The position numbers were made by a program, and so were the translations under genes. The notes below the pieces were generated by a model that did no database searches, was not told where the DNA came from, and saw only the letters and a list, made by a program, of their open reading frames with translations. Shown piece by piece: positions 42,634-52,221 of a DNA stretch of 64,000 bases (the stretch's first letter is position 1; the number at the start of each line of letters is the position of its first letter). Source of the stretch: UBA6049 sp965662345 (GTDB taxonomy: Bacteria; Bacteroidota; Bacteroidia; Flavobacteriales_G; Salibacteraceae); contig CBFIHE010000007.1 in NCBI GenBank assembly GCA_965662345.1, positions 1 through 64,000 of the forward strand. Reading direction: 5' to 3'.

Positions 42634-44056
42634 ATGCACCTGGTAGCTCTCCCATAGACCACGCCAAACCTGCAAGTGCTTTTCGGTACTTCGTTTTTAA
42701 TGCTATTAGTTTATTCCGAGCGTTCATTAGCTTTACTTCACGAGAGTTGATTAAAAAGATACTGCTCTCTCCGTTGTTAAACTTGGTTTGTTCACCTTCT
42801 AGCATTCGCTCGTAATTTGTAACCGCTTGTTCATAAATTACAATCTGCTCATTTAATCCAATGAGTTCGTTTTGATACGATCTGATCTTGTTTATAATTT
42901 CAAGCCTTTTCTGATCAAAAGCTAAGGTGGTCTGGTTGATTTTAACCCTTGTTTCGCCCAAGCTTCCTCTACCCTCTCTTAAGAACAAAGGCATACTAGC
43001 GGATATACCAAACTTGTAGTTCTCTGTGCCGTATGGTGTGGGTAATTCTGAAACTGTGGGAAGTTCTGCACCCGTTGTTAGGAGATTGTAGTTCACATTC
43101 ACCTTTGGTTTAATCTTCTCAATTTTAAGTCTTCTCTCTACATCTAATTGACGCAGCTTCAACTCATATTGAATCATCCATGGTGTGGCTGCTACGGTAT
43201 TTTCTAAGACACTATCAGCCATAGCGGTTGGCAGCTCGGTTTCATATGGTAACTCATTTAATCTTGAGGGTATAACATCTGCCTCAAGCTCAAGCGGCAC
43301 ACCATTTTCAAACCATAGAAAATTACTCACCATAAGTTGATTATTCTGCACTTGCACTCGAGCATCTAAAAGCATAACCTCTCGGTCTTGAACCAAAATG
43401 TAGCTTTCTAGCGTATCAATAGCTGGCTTATCTCCTTGAACATAACTCTCCACTATCCCTTCATACCTAACTTTAGCCAGCTCTAAAGCATTTTCAAGAA
43501 TGAGGTAGTTCTCATAGGCTTGTGCCCAATTCCAGTAGGCCTTGGCAGCGTTAAGTAGTAAGTTATTCAATAAAATAATACGCTGGGCCTCATTCGCTTC
43601 TGTAAAAATTTTGGCTTGTTTGAGAGTAGCTCTTCGTTCATCTAAGAATAACCCTTGGCCCAACGGCATACTAATACCAATGCTTCCTACACCCTCTGTT
43701 GGCACAAAGTTCTCTGGATTCAAATAATTACCGCTATTCCACTCATAGGCTGCCTTTGCCTCAATTCCAAACCAAGTTGGAATCTTTAATCCATACTCTC
43801 CCAAGTGAAAATATTCGTTGTCTTTGAAACGTTTTTGGTCTACATAAGAGTAAATCTCAGGATCAAATCCTCCTCGTGCAGCTCTCAACCTTGCTTTTGC
43901 TTGATCTGAAAGTAGATTGGCCTGCCTGGCTACAGGGTGATACTCCTTAATTAAAGCAAAGTAATCTTCTTGAGATAAAACTTTAATCGTAGTATCCGTT
44001 TGAGCAAACGAAACGGCAGACAACAACAAGAAAACAAATGAAATCAGTTGCTTCAT
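42626..44056 (-). CDS. TolC-like outer-membrane efflux protein
   Basis: A 476-aa outer-membrane channel protein of the OEP family with signal peptide MKQLISFVFLLLSAVSFAQ. Long heptad-like helices cover residues ~155-230 and ~355-440, the two OEP hairpins (for example AKAYWNWAQAYENYLILENALELAKVRYEG and ATLKQAKIF). The barrel segments include GSIGISMPLGQG and FGISASMPLFLREGRG, the usual second-strand pattern. With the adjacent HlyD and ABC genes it should form a tripartite exporter. It overlaps the HlyD gene by 1 bp. Confidence 0.9.
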   Translation of the reverse strand: MKQLISFVFLLLSAVSFAQTDTTIKVLSQEDYFALIKEYHPVARQANLLSDQAKARLRAARGGFDPEIYSYVDQKRFKDNEYFHLGEYGLKIPTWFGIEAKAAYEWNSGNYLNPENFVPTEGVGSIGISMPLGQGLFLDERRATLKQAKIFTEANEAQRIILLNNLLLNAAKAYWNWAQAYENYLILENALELAKVRYEGIVESYVQGDKPAIDTLESYILVQDREVMLLDARVQVQNNQLMVSNFLWFENGVPLELEADVIPSRLNELPYETELPTAMADSVLENTVAATPWMIQYELKLRQLDVERRLKIEKIKPKVNVNYNLLTTGAELPTVSELPTPYGTENYKFGISASMPLFLREGRGSLGETRVKINQTTLAFDQKRLEIINKIRSYQNELIGLNEQIVIYEQAVTNYERMLEGEQTKFNNGESSIFLINSREVKLMNARNKLIALKTKYRKALAGLAWSMGELPGASN

Positions 44057-45444
44057 TATTTCTTATCCTTCGTTTTATTTCCTTTACCTTTTTCTAAGTG
44101 TGCTTCTCGCTCAGCAGCTTCCAAATCAATGTAGAAATCTGGTGGGAAGCCGTTAAGTTGTCGCCACAGCTCATACCAAACAGGAACATCTTTCAATAGT
44201 GCAAAACCAAATGCTCCAGAGCCATACCTCACTAGCTCGGGCCATTCTTCATCTTGCATATCTGGAGCAATAAGAATACGGTACTTATTATTGGTGCTAA
44301 TCATATTGTCTATTGCTACTACTTCGCCCCCAAACGTACCAAACGATAATCCTGGCCATCCTGAGAATACCAATGCTGGCCACCCATCAAATTGGATTCT
44401 CACTTTTTGCTTTAGTCTAATTAATGGGAGATCTACTGGAGCAACATACAATTCCACCGCTCTGTGGATGTTATTATTCACGATACTTACGATTTGCTCA
44501 CCTTGCTTTATTGTCTCTCCTACCCCTTCTACTTTAGCTTGAGTGATGAAACCTGCTGTAGGAGCCAGTATGAATCTAAAATCAACCCGCTGCTCATAGT
44601 TGGTTAATGTGTTCTCTATCTTGGCTACAGTAGCCTTTGCATCGTACAGATTAGATTGAGCGGTTGCCCTATCTGATCTCGATTTAGCCAACTTATCAGC
44701 ATACTCATTCACCACATTAGCGTAGTCTATTTTAGCATTAATTAGCATATTCCTGCTAGACAGCAACTTACTTTCTGTTGAGATTAACTTTGCCTGTTCT
44801 TTCTGTAAGTTATTTCTACGCTTTTCTAAGTCTGTTAATGACTTTAAGCCTTGTTCGTATAGTTTTTCTTGTCTACCAAGTTGAGCTACAGCAATCTCGT
44901 AATTCACTTTAGCTGCCTCATACTCAATACTATCTGCCACCACTTTTAATCTAGACTGCTCAACTTTGTTGCCTGCCTGTTCTTGTTTCAGTATCTGCAT
45001 TTTTTCAAGAGCAGATATCTGATTGGTAAGCTGAGCCACCTTCTCTTCATAGGCAATTAATGAAGATTTCTTGGCAGAAACCTGTTGCTCCGTTCGTTGA
45101 ATAAGTGCTGGATCAAAATAGTCATCTTTAATCTCAGATACATATACTATGGTATCACCCTTTTCTACATAATCTCCTTCTCTAACATACCACCGTTCTA
45201 CCCTACCATCTATGGTGCTAACAATATGTTGGGGGCGCTCATTGGGGTAGAGGGTTGTTACTTTTCCTGTGGTTCGTATATTTTGAGTCCATGGAACAAA
45301 GAGTAGGAAAAAGAACACTCCGAAAATGGCGTATAACCAATAGGTGAGAACCCTACCGAATTCCACCTCAGAGAGCATAGCGAAAGACTTAAAATTCTTC
45401 TCGGAACCGTTGGTGTTCACCTGCTGTTTTGAAAGATTCAACAT
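44056..45444 (-). CDS. HlyD-type membrane fusion protein
   Basis: A 462-aa periplasmic adaptor. One transmembrane helix at about residues 34-52 (WLYAIFGVFFFLLFVPW) anchors it. A biotinyl-lipoyl-like domain follows with STIDGRVERWYVREGDYVEKGD (~90-112) and its second half FILAPTAGFITQAKVEGVGETIKQGEQI (~290-318). A long coiled-coil (residues ~120-280) lies between them, and a beta-barrel C-terminal to it. It links the ABC ATPase to the TolC-like protein; genes abut by 1 bp and 14 bp. It would belong to a type I secretion or multidrug export system. Confidence 0.9.
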   Translation of the reverse strand: MLNLSKQQVNTNGSEKNFKSFAMLSEVEFGRVLTYWLYAIFGVFFFLLFVPWTQNIRTTGKVTTLYPNERPQHIVSTIDGRVERWYVREGDYVEKGDTIVYVSEIKDDYFDPALIQRTEQQVSAKKSSLIAYEEKVAQLTNQISALEKMQILKQEQAGNKVEQSRLKVVADSIEYEAAKVNYEIAVAQLGRQEKLYEQGLKSLTDLEKRRNNLQKEQAKLISTESKLLSSRNMLINAKIDYANVVNEYADKLAKSRSDRATAQSNLYDAKATVAKIENTLTNYEQRVDFRFILAPTAGFITQAKVEGVGETIKQGEQIVSIVNNNIHRAVELYVAPVDLPLIRLKQKVRIQFDGWPALVFSGWPGLSFGTFGGEVVAIDNMISTNNKYRILIAPDMQDEEWPELVRYGSGAFGFALLKDVPVWYELWRQLNGFPPDFYIDLEAAEREAHLEKGKGNKTKDKK

Positions 45445-45458
45445 ACCTACTGTCTCCT

Positions 45459-47210
45459 TTATATGAATAATTCGTTGAAATAGGATTTGCTTTTGATTTC
45501 GTCATAAGTACCACTATCTAGCAACTTACCTTCTTTCAAAATCAATATTTTATCGCATCGCTTTGCAAACTCAGAATCATTAGACACACCTATTACCGTC
45601 CATGGGTATTCTCTGTTGGTTACCAAGTTTGCTACGTGAAGTCTTTCACTGCGTTCTAGGTTGTGCATAAACTCTTCTAGAACTAACAGTTTTGGTTTGG
45701 TTACTATGGCTCTGGCCAACTTCACCTTTCTGGCAACTGAACGTGGGAATGCTTTTCCTTCTGCTATAATAGCTGTATCAAATCCATCTGGTAAGCTTTG
45801 AATGTATGGTAATAACCCTACTTGATCTGCAGCCCAGCGCACTTCAGCAACGGAGATGCTCTCTTTTCCCATCGTAATATTCTCTGCTACCGTTGCTTCA
45901 AATAAGTCTTCTTGCGGAAGTACATCACCAATATACGAACGTAGAGAAGTCATGCAAAAATTGCCTTGTGGAATACCATTATACACCAGCTCCCCAGTAA
46001 AATTAGTCATCATTCCTGAGATTAAGTTTGCCAAGGTAGACTTGCCCGATCCATTAAAGCCGTTTACACAAACGCGCTCACCAGGTTGAATATCAAAGGC
46101 TATTTCTTGAAGGCTAGGCCCTTGTTGACCTCCATAGCGATAGGAAAGATCTTTAGACCGAATGTGCATTCCACCATTATCATCTACTTCGTTAAACCGA
46201 ATGCCAGTGTCTTCCTCAATGGGTAAATCTGTTACGGCTCCTATTTTTTCTGTGGCTGTAAGAACATCGTAGATAGTTTCCATGCTCAGAATAAGCTTCT
46301 CAACGGAAGAAATAACAATTAGAATGACGATTTCTGAAGCTACGAACTGACCAATATTGATTTCTTGATTCACCACCAAAATACTTCCAAGCACTAAAAG
46401 GCCTGCAGTAATCAGTACCTTGAAAAGCACAATACTACCGTATTGAAAAACCAACACGTTAAAATGCTTTCTTCTAAATGTTAAGTACTTAGATACCAAA
46501 CCATCTACCTTGTTCAACCCCAACGGAGAGTTTCCTGTTAGTTTGAATGTGCTCATGGTTCTAGCTAATTCTTCTAGCCAATATGCAACCCCATATTTGT
46601 ATTTAGATTCTTTAAGGCTCGTTTCTAGACCTTGCGGTCCAGTAAATCTGAAAATAAGCACCAAAATAAGCACAAGAAGCACCCCAAAAAACACAAAGAA
46701 GGGGTGATAAAATGACAGTAGAATAAGACCAAAAATGATTTGAATAGCAGATGAGCTAAAGTCAATCAATAGCTTAGGCAACCCCTTCTGAATAGTAAGC
46801 GTATCAAAGAATCTATTAATAAGCTCAGGCGGATAGTACTTGTTTACAAACTCACTTTTGAAAAGTGGGATGCGATGCGCAAATTCAAATGAAGATCTAG
46901 CAAAAATTCTTCTTTGCAACATCTCCGTTATGTACAGCTGCATAATTTGTAGCCCTCCTGTAAAGCCCACTCCAACAATAACAACGGCAACCAAAATAAT
47001 CCATGAAGTAGAGATTTGGGCTCCACCCATTATGAGACCAATGATGGCTTGTATACCCAAAGGCAAGGTTAAGTTGACTAGACCATTGAAGATGGCATAG
47101 ATGTAGATATACCCAATATCTTTTTTATCGGGTCTAAGCATATTGAAGAGTCGAGTTAACGGTCTCCCTTCAAAAGTTTGATCTGAAGTATGTGTTTGTA
47201 AAAAATCCAT
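45459..47210 (-). CDS. ABC exporter ATPase with degenerate signature
   Basis: A 583-aa transporter: N-terminal six-helix ABC membrane domain (residues ~25-320) and C-terminal nucleotide-binding domain. Walker A GFNGSGKST near 388 and the Q-loop LPQEDLF near 438 are intact. The ABC signature expected near 487 (LSGGQ-QR) is replaced by FPRSVARK, Walker B reads LLVLEE instead of -DE, and the switch histidine is Asn (GVSND). The fold is continuous without frameshift, so this is sequence divergence, not a broken gene. It likely works as a homodimer in the HlyD/TolC export complex; whether it hydrolyses ATP normally is open. Confidence 0.88.
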   Translation of the reverse strand: MDFLQTHTSDQTFEGRPLTRLFNMLRPDKKDIGYIYIYAIFNGLVNLTLPLGIQAIIGLIMGGAQISTSWIILVAVVIVGVGFTGGLQIMQLYITEMLQRRIFARSSFEFAHRIPLFKSEFVNKYYPPELINRFFDTLTIQKGLPKLLIDFSSSAIQIIFGLILLSFYHPFFVFFGVLLVLILVLIFRFTGPQGLETSLKESKYKYGVAYWLEELARTMSTFKLTGNSPLGLNKVDGLVSKYLTFRRKHFNVLVFQYGSIVLFKVLITAGLLVLGSILVVNQEINIGQFVASEIVILIVISSVEKLILSMETIYDVLTATEKIGAVTDLPIEEDTGIRFNEVDDNGGMHIRSKDLSYRYGGQQGPSLQEIAFDIQPGERVCVNGFNGSGKSTLANLISGMMTNFTGELVYNGIPQGNFCMTSLRSYIGDVLPQEDLFEATVAENITMGKESISVAEVRWAADQVGLLPYIQSLPDGFDTAIIAEGKAFPRSVARKVKLARAIVTKPKLLVLEEFMHNLERSERLHVANLVTNREYPWTVIGVSNDSEFAKRCDKILILKEGKLLDSGTYDEIKSKSYFNELFI

Positions 47211-47213
47211 ACG

Positions 47214-47870
47214 CTAGCCAATTGTTTTGTTCACCATTTCAGAGAAGAAGTCAAAGATGGACTTACCTCTATCGGTAATGTTCGTAAGAGAAGGCAAATG
47301 ATTCGAGAAAAACTGCTGATGATGCGCCCCTTCTACCACAGTACTCACTAAAGTTTCAGCATACGCATAGTTTGGGTTAATTTCTTTAATAATGCTTGCC
47401 ACAGCAGCAACCATTCGCTTGTAGCCCGCATAATACCCCTCTTTGTTGTCGGCATCTACTTCTTTACGCAAATAAGCCTTGGATGATTCTTGTATAACTA
47501 TACGATGTAGCGACTCTTCGTTGATGTGAGCTACAGTATGGTCTTGCACAACTGGATCCGTTAATAAGCGCAAAGCGATATTGAATCGTTCACGTGGGCA
47601 GGTAATGTTATTGGTTTGAAATTGCAGTTGATAAAGCATCCAACTCCAATACCATCCAATGAGGTAACTAAGAAGCTGGTGCTTATTCACGAAATAGCGG
47701 TATACCGATGCCTCCGTAGAACCTATCTCTGCACTGAGCTTTTTGAAAGTAAATGCCTCAAAACCTATCTCATCTATAAGCAAGACACTGTGATGCAGGA
47801 TGCGCTTGCCTAAATCCGTTTCTAATGGATCTTTCAAAAAAATGCGCTCACTTAGTGTTATCTGAATCAT
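47214..47870 (-). CDS. TetR-family transcriptional regulator
   Basis: A 218-aa repressor-type protein. The N-terminal helix-turn-helix (residues ~25-70) shows IGFEAFTFKKLSAEIGSTEASVYRYFVNKHQLL, the classic TetR pattern. The C-terminal ligand-binding part is unspecific, as usual. It is the first gene of tetR-ABC-HlyD-TolC, 3 bp before the ABC gene, so it probably autoregulates the exporter operon. Ligand and operator are not identified. Confidence 0.9.
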   Translation of the reverse strand: MIQITLSERIFLKDPLETDLGKRILHHSVLLIDEIGFEAFTFKKLSAEIGSTEASVYRYFVNKHQLLSYLIGWYWSWMLYQLQFQTNNITCPRERFNIALRLLTDPVVQDHTVAHINEESLHRIVIQESSKAYLRKEVDADNKEGYYAGYKRMVAAVASIIKEINPNYAYAETLVSTVVEGAHHQQFFSNHLPSLTNITDRGKSIFDFFSEMVNKTIG

Positions 47871-48041
47871 GAGTTTTCTATTTCGGTGCGAATATAGTCA
47901 AATCCAACCAACCAATAGCATTACTATTATGTTTAGAAGTTTCTTGATATTTTTCCAGTTGCTAACTTTCACAAAGTGTAGTTTCGGGTTTTCTCGCAGG
48001 AACTATCCTGAATCATTTTAAGTGTACCATATTTGCTGCGC

Positions 48042-49637
48042 ATGAATGGCCATGAGGCAAAACAACATCCGCGAAAGGGATTGGAGGGCTTGAAAGCTCA
48101 TTTTAAAGAAGACCTCTCAGCTGGCTTTAGCGTTTCACTAATTGCGCTTCCGCTCTGCTTGGGAATTGCTTTTGCATCTGGAGTTCCTCCAATTGCGGGT
48201 TTAATAACCGCCATTGTGGGTGGGTTAGTTGCTTCTCGTTTTAGTGGCACTTTTGTTACCATAAGCGGACCTGCAGCTGGACTCATAGTCATTACTTTAG
48301 GCGCTGCTGAAACACTTGGTGGTGCTGGGGTAGAAACTGGGTTTGCAGGCTATCAACACGCCTTAGGAGCCATTCTTTTAGGGGGGATTTTTGTAGCTCT
48401 TTCTGGTTTACTCAAGGTGGGTAAGGTTGGTGATTACTTTCCACCGGCAGCCGTTCATGGAATGCTTGCCGCCATTGGAGTGATTATAATCATAAAGCAG
48501 CTATTTCCTGCCTTAGGGGTTAGCTCACCTAAGGGTTCCATTCCAGAAGTTGCTGCTCAAATACCTACTGCATTTCTTGAACTACATCCGCTCACTTGCC
48601 TTATTTCGGGCATCACATTGTTCTTACTAACAATACACCCTTTTATAAAATGGAAGTTTATTAGAGTCATTCCAGCACCTCTTTGGGTATTACTGATTAC
48701 CGTTCCTACTGGCCAATACATTGGGGGTGAAGAATTGGCTATGGTAGTTATGCCTTCTGAATTGTTTGGTGCTGGCGGTTTACAGCTGCCATCCTTTGAA
48801 AAAATTGGCGAATCAGCTTTTTGGGTTGCCGTTTTAGGCGTAGCACTTGTATCTGGTATAGAAACCCTATTGAGCGCAAAAGCCGTAGATAGCTTAGACC
48901 CCTATAAGCGCACTTCTAATCTAGATAAAGATCTTCTCTCCAATGGTTTGGGGTCAACTCTAGCTGCCAGCATTGGCGGTTTACCTATGATTTCTGAGAT
49001 TGTGCGTTCCTCTGCAAACGTGAGTAACGGAGCTAAAACCCAATGGTCTAATTTTTTTCACGGAGGGTTTCTACTGCTTTACATTGCTGTAGGCTCAATT
49101 CTTATTGAAATGATTCCCATTGCGGCACTTTCAGCAATTTTGGTATTCACTGGTTTCAAACTGGCCTCGCCAAGAGAGTTTAGAAAGATGTATTTAATTG
49201 GTTTAATGGAGTTTGAGATCTTCCTCATTACACTTCTTGCCGTTTTGGCCACAGACCTTCTCTCTGGTATTGCCATTGGAATTGGAAGTAAATATGTATT
49301 TCTACTCATTAAAGGAGTTCCAGCAATTAGCTTTTTCAAGCTGTCAGCAAAAGAAAACCAAGAGGGTTCCACCGTACGGATTATGCTCAGTAGTGCCTTG
49401 GTTTTCTCCAATTACCTTTCGTTAAAAAGAAGAATGGATGATGCCTTAAACCAGACAGATATATTGATTCTTGACGTGAAAGCCGCTACATACATGGATC
49501 ATACTGTAATGGAGCATCTTAAACGTTACAGAACCATTGCTCAGAAGCGAGGAAAAGAAGTATTAATTGAAAATATTGATGTGCTTAAGCCAGTATCTGA
49601 TCACCCTTTAGCTGCGAGGAGCAGGTTAAAGTGGTAA
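48042..49637 (+). CDS. SulP-family anion transporter
   Basis: A 531-aa secondary transporter of the SulP/SLC26 family, exchanging or importing sulfate, bicarbonate or other anions. The SulP core includes DLSAGFSVSLIALPLCLGIAFASGVPPIAGL (residues ~27-57) and ISGPAAGLIVITLG, with about 12-14 membrane helices to ~430. The C-terminal part (~440-531) has STAS-like strands (ILILDVKAATYMDHTVMEHL). The start is ATG at 48042; the frame opens at TTG 48033. A CATATTTG just upstream is a poor -7 match. The closest described function in Bacteroidota is bicarbonate/sulfate transport; the substrate is uncertain. Confidence 0.9.
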   Translation: MNGHEAKQHPRKGLEGLKAHFKEDLSAGFSVSLIALPLCLGIAFASGVPPIAGLITAIVGGLVASRFSGTFVTISGPAAGLIVITLGAAETLGGAGVETGFAGYQHALGAILLGGIFVALSGLLKVGKVGDYFPPAAVHGMLAAIGVIIIIKQLFPALGVSSPKGSIPEVAAQIPTAFLELHPLTCLISGITLFLLTIHPFIKWKFIRVIPAPLWVLLITVPTGQYIGGEELAMVVMPSELFGAGGLQLPSFEKIGESAFWVAVLGVALVSGIETLLSAKAVDSLDPYKRTSNLDKDLLSNGLGSTLAASIGGLPMISEIVRSSANVSNGAKTQWSNFFHGGFLLLYIAVGSILIEMIPIAALSAILVFTGFKLASPREFRKMYLIGLMEFEIFLITLLAVLATDLLSGIAIGIGSKYVFLLIKGVPAISFFKLSAKENQEGSTVRIMLSSALVFSNYLSLKRRMDDALNQTDILILDVKAATYMDHTVMEHLKRYRTIAQKRGKEVLIENIDVLKPVSDHPLAARSRLKW

Positions 49638-49649
49638 GGGTTACACACG

Positions 49650-50030
49650 CTATGTATTGAGGTTAGACTTGTAGAGCATCCACATTAAACCTACACAAAT
49701 GAGAACGCTAACCAGCACATTTGCCAAAGCCCATCCCCATTGATTGCTTTTAGCCAGGAGTAGTATTTCGTAACTAAAGGTTGAAAAGGTTGAAAATCCT
49801 CCACAAAAACCAACAAGAACAAGAGGTTTGAACCAAGCAGGCAAACCTCCTTCTGCAAGCTTATTTACCGCCCATATTAAAACCAAAGAAGCTAAAACAT
49901 TAGCGATGAGAGTTGCCCATGGTAATTGACTCTTGAATTTATTCACCACCAATACGGAGGTACCAAATCTAGCTACGGACCCCAATCCACCGCCTAAAAA
50001 TACTGCGAGCCAGGTTATGCTTTGTTCCAT
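49650..50030 (-). CDS. crcB: fluoride ion channel CrcB/Fluc
   Basis: A 126-aa four-helix fluoride channel (dual-topology dimer). Family motifs are GGGLGSVARFGTSV near residue 13 and NVLASLVLIW, plus the fluoride-path GFCGGFSTFSTFSYE near 74-88 with the phenylalanine box. It overlaps the PAP2 gene by 16 bp at the 5' end and converges on the SulP gene with a 12-bp gap. No fluoride riboswitch is seen; the gene sits at the end of the hpt-adk-obg-pap2 run. Confidence 0.93.
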   Translation of the reverse strand: MEQSITWLAVFLGGGLGSVARFGTSVLVVNKFKSQLPWATLIANVLASLVLIWAVNKLAEGGLPAWFKPLVLVGFCGGFSTFSTFSYEILLLAKSNQWGWALANVLVSVLICVGLMWMLYKSNLNT

Positions 50031-50620
50031 TTTGGGATGAAGTTAAGATAAAGAGCGCTTCCTGCAAATCCCGCCAACATACCTACCAATGCTCCTCCAA
50101 GAATATCACCTGGATAATGAACCCCTAGGTAGATTCTAGAATAGCTCACGGTAATGGCCCAAATAACCATAATTGCATTTAATGCATTGCTCTTCATTAC
50201 GCGAATAATAAAGAGCATGAGGGCAAAACTATTTGCAGCATGAGAAGAGACAAAGCCATACCTCCCCCCTTTGTAGATGTCTCCGTTACCATTCTTAAGT
50301 AAATGAACCAAACCTTCTAATTCTTGTGCATGAGAAGGCCTCAGTCGTTCAAAAAACGGTTTCATAAAGCCGCTTGCAGTTTGATCTGCCAACGTTATGG
50401 TAAGTACCATGCTAAAAACAAGTATTGCGAGTTGCTTCCACTGCAAGTTAGCAAAGCGATTTGAGTCTTTGCGAATAATCAGAAAAAGGAGAAGCGCATA
50501 AAATGGAATCCAAGTAGCAGTGCCAGAAATCACCCAGAACAATGGGTCTGCCCATGATGCATGTATTCCATTGAGAAACAGAAAAACAGATTTATCCCAA
50601 GCATTCAGAGTCTCGAGCAT
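50015..50620 (-). CDS. PAP2-family phosphatase
   Basis: A 201-aa membrane phosphatase of the type 2 phosphatidic acid phosphatase family. The three catalytic motifs are present: K-x6-RP in KPFFERLRPSH (residues ~90-100), YGFVSSHAANSFAL (SSH motif, ~120-133) and SRIYLGVHYPGDILGG (~160-175). Four or five transmembrane helices flank them. Likely substrates are undecaprenyl pyrophosphate or phosphatidate. It is 1 bp from obg and overlaps crcB by 16 bp. Confidence 0.9.
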   Translation of the reverse strand: MLETLNAWDKSVFLFLNGIHASWADPLFWVISGTATWIPFYALLLFLIIRKDSNRFANLQWKQLAILVFSMVLTITLADQTASGFMKPFFERLRPSHAQELEGLVHLLKNGNGDIYKGGRYGFVSSHAANSFALMLFIIRVMKSNALNAIMVIWAITVSYSRIYLGVHYPGDILGGALVGMLAGFAGSALYLNFIPKWNKA

Positions 50621-50621
50621 A

Positions 50622-51641
50622 CTACTTATTAATTAGAATCCAGAGTGCGTCTTTTAGTTCTGTAATACCCGTTTGAGTTACGCTAGAGATGAAAACAGTG
50701 TCTACAGATGTGGGTAGTTCCTTCTTGAGCTCTGTTTTAAGTTCGTCATCTAGCATGTCTGACTTTGTAATTGCCAATAAGCGAGGCTTATCCATGAGCT
50801 CAGGATTGTATTTCTCAAGCTCTAACAGTAGAACACGATACTCATCTGCAACATCATCAGCATCACATGGTACCATGAACAACAAGGCAGCATTACGTTC
50901 TATATGGCGCAAAAAAGTAAGGCCCAAGCCTTTTCCTTCGGCAGCGCCTTCAATAATTCCTGGAATATCTGCCATTACAAAGCTTCTATCTCCACGGTAG
51001 CTTACCATACCTAAATTTGGTGTAAGCGTAGTAAACGCATAGTTGGCTATTTCTGGTTTAGCTGCAGACACTACAGACAATAGAGTGGATTTACCCGCAT
51101 TGGGAAAGCCAACTAGTCCTACATCTGCCAAGATTTTAAGTTCCAGTACACGCCAACCTTCTTGTCCGTCTTCGCCAGGTTGAGCATAGCGAGGTGTTTG
51201 ATTGGTAGACGTTTTGAAATGTGCATTACCTAGTCCACCTCTACCGCCTTTCAATAGAATCTTGGTTTCGCCATGCTCTGTGATTTCAAAAATTTGGTCA
51301 CCCGTTTCTGGGTCTCTCGCAATGGTTCCCAAAGGAACATCTAGGTAAACATCCTCTCCGTCTTTACCGGTACTGGTTTGTTTACTACCGTTGCCACCAT
51401 TACCTGCCATCACGTGTTTGCGGTACTTGAGGTGTAGAAGGGTCCACATTTGTTCGTTACCACGTAAAATCACGTGCCCACCGCGACCTCCGTCTCCACC
51501 ATCTGGACCTCCACGTGGAACAAACTTCTCAGTTCTTAGGTGCGCAGAACCCGCGCCTCCTTTTCCAGAGCGACAATTGACTTTTACGTAATCAATGAAG
51601 TTTGAACCCTGTACCTTGCGGTTTTTTTTGTGAACAGACAC
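50622..51641 (-). CDS. obg: Obg family GTPase
   Basis: A 339-aa ribosome-associated GTPase acting in late 50S assembly. The Obg N-terminal fold is visible: NFIDYVKVNCRSGKGGAGSAHLRTEKFVPRGGPDGGDGGRGG with its glycine-rich turns (residues ~14-56), and GRGGLGNAHFKTSTNQTP. The G domain has G1 GFPNAGKST, G3 DIPGIIEGA and G4 TKSD. Length is typical without the C-terminal OCT extension. It follows adk by 4 bp. Confidence 0.95.
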   Translation of the reverse strand: MSVHKKNRKVQGSNFIDYVKVNCRSGKGGAGSAHLRTEKFVPRGGPDGGDGGRGGHVILRGNEQMWTLLHLKYRKHVMAGNGGNGSKQTSTGKDGEDVYLDVPLGTIARDPETGDQIFEITEHGETKILLKGGRGGLGNAHFKTSTNQTPRYAQPGEDGQEGWRVLELKILADVGLVGFPNAGKSTLLSVVSAAKPEIANYAFTTLTPNLGMVSYRGDRSFVMADIPGIIEGAAEGKGLGLTFLRHIERNAALLFMVPCDADDVADEYRVLLLELEKYNPELMDKPRLLAITKSDMLDDELKTELKKELPTSVDTVFISSVTQTGITELKDALWILINK

Positions 51642-51645
51642 GCGC

Positions 51646-52221
51646 TTAGCCTTTAGCGTCTACGGCAGCGTATAAGCGTTCCGCAATTTCTTCTATGGAA
51701 CCAATTCCGTCTACACTTGCAAATTTGTCTTGAGCTGTGTAATAATTCTTTAGGGGTGCAGTTTTCGCATTGTATTCTTTGATCCGATTGGCAATGATAT
51801 TCTCATCTCTATCATCACTTCTACCGCTTGTCTTGCCCCTCTCTAACAATCGATTTTTCAATTCTTCATCATCTACTTCTAGTGCCAACATCAAGGTCAC
51901 GGATGTGTTCTTAGAAGCTAAGAATGCATCCAACGCCTGAGCTTGAGCTGTAGTTCTTGGGAATCCGTCAAAGATGAATCCGTTGGCACTCTCGTGCTCA
52001 TTAACTACGCCTTCGAGCATTTTTATGGTTACCTCATCTGGCACCAAGTCTCCTTTATCTATGTAGCTTTTCGCTAGCTTACCCAACTCAGTTTCGCCTT
52101 TAATATTGGCTCTAAAGATATCACCTGTAGAAAGGTGTACCAAGCTGTATTTTTGTGTAAGATTTTCTGATTGTGTTCCTTTTCCGGCTCCAGGAGGGCC
52201 AAACAGTACTAAATTCAACAT
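51646..52221 (-). CDS. adk: adenylate kinase
   Basis: A 191-aa nucleoside monophosphate kinase, ATP + AMP to 2 ADP. P-loop GPPGAGKGTQS at residues 8-18, AMP-binding STGDIFRANI, FDGFPRTTAQAQAL and the lid RLLERGKTSGRSDDRDEN. The short lid is of the shorter, zinc-free type. The ATG overlaps the hpt stop by 1 bp. Confidence 0.95.
   Translation of the reverse strand: MLNLVLFGPPGAGKGTQSENLTQKYSLVHLSTGDIFRANIKGETELGKLAKSYIDKGDLVPDEVTIKMLEGVVNEHESANGFIFDGFPRTTAQAQALDAFLASKNTSVTLMLALEVDDEELKNRLLERGKTSGRSDDRDENIIANRIKEYNAKTAPLKNYYTAQDKFASVDGIGSIEEIAERLYAAVDAKG

Noticed and set aside
49650..50030. Fluoride riboswitch ahead of crcB
   Set aside because: crcB overlaps the PAP2 gene and has no upstream leader in which a riboswitch could fold.
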